DNA of 10,393 nucleotides from Alphaproteobacteria bacterium. GTDB taxonomy: Bacteria; Pseudomonadota; Alphaproteobacteria; Sphingomonadales; Sphingomonadaceae. The DNA is taken from assembly GCA_018970965.1 (NCBI GenBank), contig JAGWVG010000040.1, positions 1 to 10,393 of the forward strand. The letters are read 5' to 3'. Below the pieces are notes generated by a model. It was not told where the DNA came from. It worked only from the letters and a program-made list of their open reading frames with translations, and did no database searches. Below are positions 6,540-10,393 of the stretch, in pieces. Position numbers and translations under genes: made by a program. How positions within the stretch are numbered: position 1 is the first letter of the stretch; the number at the start of each line of letters is the position of its first letter.

Positions 6540-6605
6540 GGCGCGGCGGGCTCTGCCCACCGCGCCAGTTGACTGGAAGGGGTGTTTGGCGTGCCAGCCC
6601 CCTTC
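6540..6605 (+). other. Two tandem stem-loops between exbB and exbD
   Basis: First hairpin: GGCGCGG (6540-6546) pairs with CCGCGCC (6560-6566). After one C-A mismatch, GGGC (6548-6551) pairs with GCCC (6555-6558), leaving a three-base loop. Second hairpin: GAAGGGG (6576-6582) pairs with CCCCTTC (6599-6605), enclosing an inner TGGC/GCCA stem (6587-6590 and 6593-6596). Neither is followed by a T-tract, so they are not typical intrinsic terminators. They may protect the tonB-exbB transcript 3' end or set the ExbB to ExbD ratio by processing. That role is inferred; the pairing is seen in the sequence. Confidence 0.6.
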
Positions 6606-6634
6606 GTTACGACGATAGAGATAGGAATTAGCCT

Positions 6635-7099
6635 ATGGGCATGAGTGTAGGCGGAGAAGGTGGTGACGACATTCCAATGTCGGACATCAACACGACCCCG
6701 CTCGTGGACGTGATGCTGGTTCTTCTCATCATCTTCCTGATCGCCGTTCCGGTGGTCATCAAGACGGTGGAAGTGAACCTTCCCAAGCTCTCGTTCCAGC
6801 CGACCACTTCAAAGGCTGAAAATGTGATCCTGACCGTGCGCAACGGGACGGATGGCCAGTGCGAAGTGTATTGGAATGCGACCCGCATGAACTCGACCGA
6901 GCTGCTGACGCGTGCAGCGGCCCGTTTCAAGGCCGAAGCTGACCGCCTTGGCCCGGACGCAACCGACCCCGATCTGTTCCCTGAAGTCCACATTCGTGGC
7001 GATCAGCGGACTCAGTATCGTTGCATCGGCGGCGTGGTGTCGATCATGCAGAGCGCGGGCTTCATCCGCGTCGGATTCATCTCGTCGCCGGTCATCTAA
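6635..7099 (+). CDS. exbD: ExbD/TolR-family biopolymer transporter, first copy
   Basis: Partner of ExbB in the TonB motor. The 154-residue protein has a short cytoplasmic N-terminus and one membrane helix (about 23-42) in the family motif DINTTPLVDVMLVLLIIFLI (17-36). Asp25 is the protonatable residue, in the same numbered position as in E. coli ExbD. The periplasmic domain (about 45-154) contains Cys76 and Cys130. The Gly-rich, acidic start before the motif is ordinary for the family. The ATG at 6635 has AGGA eight bases upstream; an in-frame ATG two codons later is possible. It follows exbB after 103 bp and precedes the second exbD by 30 bp. It differs from the second copy throughout the periplasmic domain, so the two are not a recent duplication. 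Confidence 0.93.
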   Translation: MGMSVGGEGGDDIPMSDINTTPLVDVMLVLLIIFLIAVPVVIKTVEVNLPKLSFQPTTSKAENVILTVRNGTDGQCEVYWNATRMNSTELLTRAAARFKAEADRLGPDATDPDLFPEVHIRGDQRTQYRCIGGVVSIMQSAGFIRVGFISSPVI

Positions 7100-7129
7100 G
7101 ACCAGCAGCGAGTGTTTGGAGAATAAACC

Positions 7130-7576
7130 ATGGCAATGAGTTCACCCAAGGGAGACTCGTCCGAACCGATGGTGGAAATGAACACGACGCCGTTGATCGA
7201 CGTCATGCTCGTTCTGCTCATCATGTTCATCATCACCCTGCCGCCGCCAACCCACGCGGTGAAGATCGACTTGCCGCAGGATTGTCAGCCGAACTGCCCG
7301 CCTCCGCCGCCAGTTCTGCCGACCAAGAATGTGGTCTATGTCAGCCCGGGTGGTGTGGTGACCTGGAATCAGCAGCCCCTGACTTGGGCGCAGCTTGACC
7401 AGAATCTTGCGGACTCGCAGGATCCGGCCAAGTTCCCGCTGACGCCGGAGCTTCACTTGCAGCCGGACCCGATGGCTCCTTATGACACGGTTGACCGTGT
7501 TCTGGCTCGCGCCAAGCGTGCCAAGGTGTCGAAGATGGGCTTTGTGAACAACGAAGCGTATCGCGGCGATTTCTAA
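7130..7576 (+). CDS. ExbD/TolR-family biopolymer transporter, second copy
   Basis: Second ExbD-like protein, 148 residues. It shares the membrane motif EMNTTPLIDVMLVLLIMFII (16-35) with Asp24 as the likely proton-carrying residue. It departs from the first copy just outside the membrane, where a proline-rich segment with two cysteines occurs (DLPQDCQPNCPPPPPVLP, 47-64; Cys52 and Cys56). Otherwise it has a periplasmic ExbD-like domain. The ATG at 7130 has GGAG nine bases upstream. It is last in the tonB run, with an intrinsic terminator about 27 bp after the stop. In Xanthomonas a second exbD in a tonB-exbB-exbD1-exbD2 cluster is known to matter for some functions but not for ferric iron uptake (from memory). 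A similar division of labour here is inference. Confidence 0.93.
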   Translation: MAMSSPKGDSSEPMVEMNTTPLIDVMLVLLIMFIITLPPPTHAVKIDLPQDCQPNCPPPPPVLPTKNVVYVSPGGVVTWNQQPLTWAQLDQNLADSQDPAKFPLTPELHLQPDPMAPYDTVDRVLARAKRAKVSKMGFVNNEAYRGDF

Positions 7577-7589
7577 GCAATCTGCTTAG
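7573..7589 (+). other. Small inverted repeat over the second exbD stop codon
   Basis: CTAAGCA (7573-7579) and TGCTTAG (7583-7589) are perfect complements separated by three bases, and the left arm contains the TAA stop (7574-7576). It immediately precedes the terminator. Probably an RNA 3'-end structure; it has no T-tract of its own. Confidence 0.5.
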
Positions 7590-7602
7590 GAAGCAAAAGT
7601 TT

Positions 7603-7634
7603 AAGGGCGGTCCTGCGGGGCCGCCCTTTTTCTT
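7603..7634 (+). terminator. Intrinsic terminator of the tonB-exbB-exbD-exbD unit
   Basis: AAGGGCGG (7603-7610) pairs with CCGCCCTT (7621-7628). The stem extends by a G-T pair and two G-C pairs to a TGCG tetraloop (7614-7617), 11 pairs in all, followed by TTT C TTT. The shape, GC-rich stem and T-tract are classic for rho-independent termination in the plus direction. Confidence 0.9.
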
Positions 7635-7635
7635 T

Positions 7636-7891
7636 GAGCCATCTATGGTCTGGCTCTGGGCCTTGCTGAAGCGCGGCAAAGGATGTTCGGGAAGGTGCGT
7701 CGCATACCAACCAGTTTGTGTTGCAGGGTTTATGGACCGCATGGTGGCGCGCGCTAAGCTGAACCTGCAGATCATACAGGTGCCGATCTTATAAGCGATG
7801 AGCGCGAGCCTCCGGGGCCGCGCGGCCCGCGGGATAAGGGCGTTTGGGGGCTTGGTGACGGCTGGGGCAAGCGAGATGCCCGCCCGCTATC
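7636..7891. other. Intergenic stretch with no supported gene
   Basis: Between the terminator and the end of the ABC exporter I see no convincing gene, tRNA or promoter. The stretch holds a 6-bp inverted repeat (GAGCCA 7636-7641 with TGGCTC 7651-7656) and a perfect 14-base GC palindrome, GGGCCGCGCGGCCC (7815-7828). There is also a 49-codon frame from an ATG at 7645 to a TAA at 7792-7794, which lacks a ribosome-binding site and has no recognisable product. No T-tract follows the palindrome on the minus strand, so it is not an obvious terminator for the exporter gene. Confidence 0.6.
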
Positions 7892-9658
7892 TCAAACGTC
7901 AAATTGCAGCTTTGCGAGGCGGGCATAGAGGCCGCCTTTGGCGACCAGCTCATCATGACGGCCTTGTTCGACGATCCGACCTTCATCCATCACAATGATG
8001 CGGTCTGCGGCGCGGACAGTGGCGAGGCGGTGTGCAATCACAATTGTGGTGCGCTTTGCCATCAGCTGATCGAGCGCATCTTGCACCAGCTTTTCAGATT
8101 CGGCGTCCAAGGCCGACGTCGCTTCATCGAGCAGCAAGATGGGCGCATCCCGCAAAATGGCGCGCGCAATGGCCATGCGCTGGCGTTGCCCGCCGGAAAG
8201 GCGCGCCCCGCCTTCGCCCATATAGGTATCGAGCCCTTCAGGCAGCTTGCGTAAAAACTCAGCGGCATTGGCGCTCTCGGCCGCGGCCCAGAGCTGATCA
8301 TCCGTCGCGTCCCATCGGCCATAACGCAAATTATCGCGCGCACTTGCGGCAAAAATGACGGTCTCTTGCGGCACCATTGCCATGCGACCGCGGATGTCCG
8401 CTGGGTCTGCCAAGGGCAGCGCCACGCCATCGACGCGCACGGTGCCTGCATCCGGATCATAGAAACGCTGGATCAGCTGGAACAAAGTTGATTTGCCTGC
8501 CCCCGAGGGGCCGACCACGGCAACGGTTTCCCCCGGCGCAATGCGCAGCGAAAAATCTTGCAGCGCGCTGACTTCAGGCCGTGTCGGGTAGCGGAAGGTA
8601 ACATGGTCAAACTCGATGTTCCCCTGTGCTGGCTGGGGCAGTGCAACGGGTTGGGCCGGAGCGGCAATGCCCGGCTGTTCATTGAGCAGTTCTGACAGGC
8701 GCTGGGCCGCGCCAGAGGTGCGTACCAAATCGCCATAGACTTCGCTTAGCGCGCCAAAAGCCCCGGCAACAAAGCCGCCTGTCAGGACGAAGGCCGCAAT
8801 GGCGCCGCCCGTCATGCGGCCCGCCTGCACATCGCGCGCGCCCTGCCACATCACGAGTGTAATCGCGCCGAACATCATGAAGATCAAAATCGCAGTCAAA
8901 AAAGCACGGGTGCGGATGCGGTTCTTCGCCGTCGAAAAGGCATTTTCCACCGCGCTCGAAAACCGGCCTGCTTCGCGGTCTTCTTGCCCAAAGGCCTGCA
9001 CGATTTTCATCGCGCCCAGCACTTCATCGACAATCACGCCGACATCGGCAATGCGATCTTGGCTGCGGCGCGACATATCGCGCAAGCGACGGCCAATGAT
9101 GAGAATGGGGCCCAACACCAATGGAATGCCCAGCAACAGCATTGACGCCAGCTTGGGCGATAAGGTGAAGAGATAGGCAATGCCACCGACCGCCAACACG
9201 ATGTTGCGCAGCGCCACCGAGGCAGTTGTCCCCACGGCTTGCTCAATCAAGGTGGTATCCGCGGTCAGACGCGAGGCGACTTCTGCAGGTCGGTTAAATT
9301 CAAAATAACTGGGGGCCAGCCGCAGCAAATTATTGACCACGGCAGAGCGGACATCAGCCACCACGCGCTCACCCAACCAAGATACGAAGTAAAAACGGCT
9401 CGCGGTTGCCAGCGCCATAACGGCGACAATGCCCAACAGATATTCAAACCAGCGGTCAATATTGCCGCCCGATTGCGCGAATCCGCGGTCAATCACCAGA
9501 CGGAAGCCATTGGGAATGGCAAGCGTTGCCCCCGCTGCTATCACGAGCGAGATCAGCGCCCCCGCAATCACAAGCGGATAGCGAGCCGCGAAATCCCAAA
9601 CCATGCGAAGATTGCCAAGCGTGCGCGGACGCGCGGGCGAATTATGCTGTTCTGACAT
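7892..9658 (-). CDS. ABC exporter half-transporter (fused membrane and ATPase domains, MsbA/LmrA-like)
   Basis: Inner-membrane ATP-driven exporter that should work as a homodimer; the substrate (lipid, drug or peptide) cannot be told. From the ATG at 9658 it is 588 residues, the normal length for a half-exporter. Six membrane helices lie in about 28-305. The ATPase domain runs from about 348 with Walker A GPSGAGKST (383-391), Q-loop VPQE around Gln431, signature LSGGQ (487-491), Walker B ILLLDE (507-512), D-loop SALD (515-518) and H-loop His543 in IAHRLATV. All catalytic residues are intact. The frame extends upstream to a TTG at 9694, but the ATG is preferred because the extra 12 residues do not look family-like; its Shine-Dalgarno is weak. 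It is divergent from the PHA depolymerase, with 116 bp between them containing a palindrome. No partner half-transporter is adjacent. Confidence 0.93.
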   Translation of the reverse strand: MSEQHNSPARPRTLGNLRMVWDFAARYPLVIAGALISLVIAAGATLAIPNGFRLVIDRGFAQSGGNIDRWFEYLLGIVAVMALATASRFYFVSWLGERVVADVRSAVVNNLLRLAPSYFEFNRPAEVASRLTADTTLIEQAVGTTASVALRNIVLAVGGIAYLFTLSPKLASMLLLGIPLVLGPILIIGRRLRDMSRRSQDRIADVGVIVDEVLGAMKIVQAFGQEDREAGRFSSAVENAFSTAKNRIRTRAFLTAILIFMMFGAITLVMWQGARDVQAGRMTGGAIAAFVLTGGFVAGAFGALSEVYGDLVRTSGAAQRLSELLNEQPGIAAPAQPVALPQPAQGNIEFDHVTFRYPTRPEVSALQDFSLRIAPGETVAVVGPSGAGKSTLFQLIQRFYDPDAGTVRVDGVALPLADPADIRGRMAMVPQETVIFAASARDNLRYGRWDATDDQLWAAAESANAAEFLRKLPEGLDTYMGEGGARLSGGQRQRMAIARAILRDAPILLLDEATSALDAESEKLVQDALDQLMAKRTTIVIAHRLATVRAADRIIVMDEGRIVEQGRHDELVAKGGLYARLAKLQFDV

Positions 9659-9710
9659 GCCAGCGGGCCTAGCAGTGTGTGCGACGCATCTCAATCCAGC
9701 CAGCTACTTA

Positions 9711-9725
9711 TTGTGCATTGCACAA
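9711..9725. promoter_or_regulatory. Perfect palindrome between ABC exporter and phaZ, candidate operator
   Basis: TTGTGCATTGCACAA is a 7-1-7 perfect palindrome centred 53 bp from the exporter start and 50 bases upstream of the PHA depolymerase ATG. Its TGC-N3-GCA core has the same spacing as the CTGC-N3/4-GCAG type of site described for the PHA regulator PhaR of Paracoccus denitrificans (from memory). The depolymerase beside it makes a PhaR-type operator plausible. It also overlaps a -35-like TTGCAC (9718-9723). No PhaR gene is in the window, so the assignment is inference. Confidence 0.45.
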
Positions 9726-9774
9726 AAGTGGCGAATGGTTCACAAGAGCTAAGTTGAGGGAAGGCTGATATTCT

Positions 9775-10393
9775 ATGCTCTATAACGCCTATGAGATGCA
9801 GCGTGCATGGCTTGCCAGTGCCAGCGCTTTGGCCGCTGCCGGTGCGGAATGGCTGGGTAACCCAGCAAATCCCTTTGGTTATTTGGGTGGCGGCCCTTTA
9901 TTTGCGGCCGCGTTGGATGTGTTTGCGCATGCCGCGGCCCCGCGTGGGAAACCGCCATTTGGGCTTGACCACACGATTGTTGATGGCCGCACCGTCCGCG
10001 TGACGGAAGAAATTGTGCATCGCAAACCCTTTGGCCAGCTGAAGAAATTTGTTCGTGAAGGGGTGGAGGGCAGCCCGAAGCTGCTGATTGTTGCCCCGAT
10101 GTCAGGCCATTACGCTACACTGCTGCGCGGCACAGTAGAGCGGATGCTGCCCGGGCATGAGGTGTATATTACAGATTGGCGCGATGCGAAGGTGGTGCCG
10201 CTTTCAGATGGGCGCTTCGATCTGGATGATTATATTGATTACGTCATTGAATTTCTTGATGTGATTGGGCCAGGCGCACATGTGTTGGCTGTCTGCCAGC
10301 CTTCTGTTCCGGTTTACGCCGCGATTGCGCTGATGTCGGCTGATAAGCATCGGGCGCTGCCCAAGACGCTGACGATGATGGGTGGCCCCGTCG
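9775..10393 (+). CDS. phaZ: Intracellular polyhydroxyalkanoate (PHB) depolymerase, 3' part cut by window
   Basis: Degrades stored poly(3-hydroxybutyrate) granules inside the cell. The frame runs from the ATG at 9775 to the window edge, 206 codons, about half of the usual 400-430 residues. The N-terminus MLYNAYEMQR is the family's characteristic opening. There is no signal peptide, as expected for a granule-associated cytoplasmic enzyme. MSGHYATLLRGTV (109-121) and YITDWRDAKVVP (131-142) are conserved alpha/beta-hydrolase segments. VCQPSVPV (173-180) is the lipase-box-like site where Cys174 replaces the usual serine nucleophile, matching the Cys183 nucleophile of Ralstonia eutropha PhaZ1 (from memory). 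A purine run GAGGGAAGG ends about ten bases before the ATG. The divergent ABC exporter need not be related. Confidence 0.93.
   Translation, partial: MLYNAYEMQRAWLASASALAAAGAEWLGNPANPFGYLGGGPLFAAALDVFAHAAAPRGKPPFGLDHTIVDGRTVRVTEEIVHRKPFGQLKKFVREGVEGSPKLLIVAPMSGHYATLLRGTVERMLPGHEVYITDWRDAKVVPLSDGRFDLDDYIDYVIEFLDVIGPGAHVLAVCQPSVPVYAAIALMSADKHRALPKTLTMMGGPV

Noticed and set aside
7645..7794. A 49-codon plus-strand reading frame after the exbD terminator
   Set aside because: It has no ribosome-binding site, no recognisable motif, odd composition, and begins just after a terminator with no promoter seen.
7815..7828. Perfect GC palindrome GGGCCGCGCGGCCC as a terminator of the ABC exporter
   Set aside because: No T-tract follows on the minus strand; such CG-rich palindromes arise easily in high-GC DNA.
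7571..7891. tRNA or other structured RNA gene in the gap after the exbD genes
   Set aside because: No T-loop consensus, cloverleaf or CCA end found by eye on either strand.
1..10393. Defence system, mobile element, prophage or biosynthetic cluster
   Set aside because: All genes except one belong to ordinary metabolic or transport families; there are no transposase, integrase, direct-repeat borders, CRISPR arrays or composition shifts.

Overview
The window looks like a chromosomal housekeeping segment from a sphingomonad alphaproteobacterium (Sphingomonadales; Sphingopyxis or Sphingorhabdus-like is my guess). This rests on the DUF1285 / CoA-type Nudix / CCA-adding enzyme run, a tonB-exbB-exbD-exbD cluster whose TonB begins MAYADQEMSG, an intracellular-type PHB depolymerase, moderately high GC, and several TTG/GTG starts. 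There are no insertion sequences, phage genes, CRISPR arrays, tRNAs or rRNAs, and no base-composition break suggesting transfer.

Layout. (1) Positions 1-2795, minus strand, a compact four-gene unit transcribed GNAT acetyltransferase -> DUF1285 protein -> CoA-type Nudix hydrolase -> CCA tRNA nucleotidyltransferase (3' end cut by the window). Gaps and overlaps are -13 to +9 bp. (2) Positions 2909-4044, plus strand: dihydroneopterin aldolase (folB) translationally coupled through a TTGA overlap to a pteridine-reductase/FolM-type short-chain dehydrogenase, making a pterin/folate pair. (3) Positions 4041-4877, minus strand: an unrecognised exported protein whose stop codon overlaps that of the reductase. 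(4) Positions 5105-7576, plus strand: tonB, exbB and two different exbD genes, ending in a strong intrinsic terminator. These form the inner-membrane motor that powers TonB-dependent outer-membrane receptors. (5) Positions 7658-7891: about 230 bp with no convincing gene. (6) Positions 7892-9658, minus strand: an MsbA/LmrA-like ABC half-exporter, divergent from (7) 9775 onward, plus strand: an intracellular polyhydroxyalkanoate depolymerase cut by the right edge. A perfect 7-1-7 palindrome lies between these last two.

I found no clear undescribed system. The items most worth checking are non-coding: a stem-loop plus T-tract just before tonB, two tandem stem-loops between exbB and exbD, the palindrome in front of phaZ, and the unidentified exported protein divergent from tonB. 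Gene calls rest on reading frames, start context and family motifs read by eye; no database search was made.
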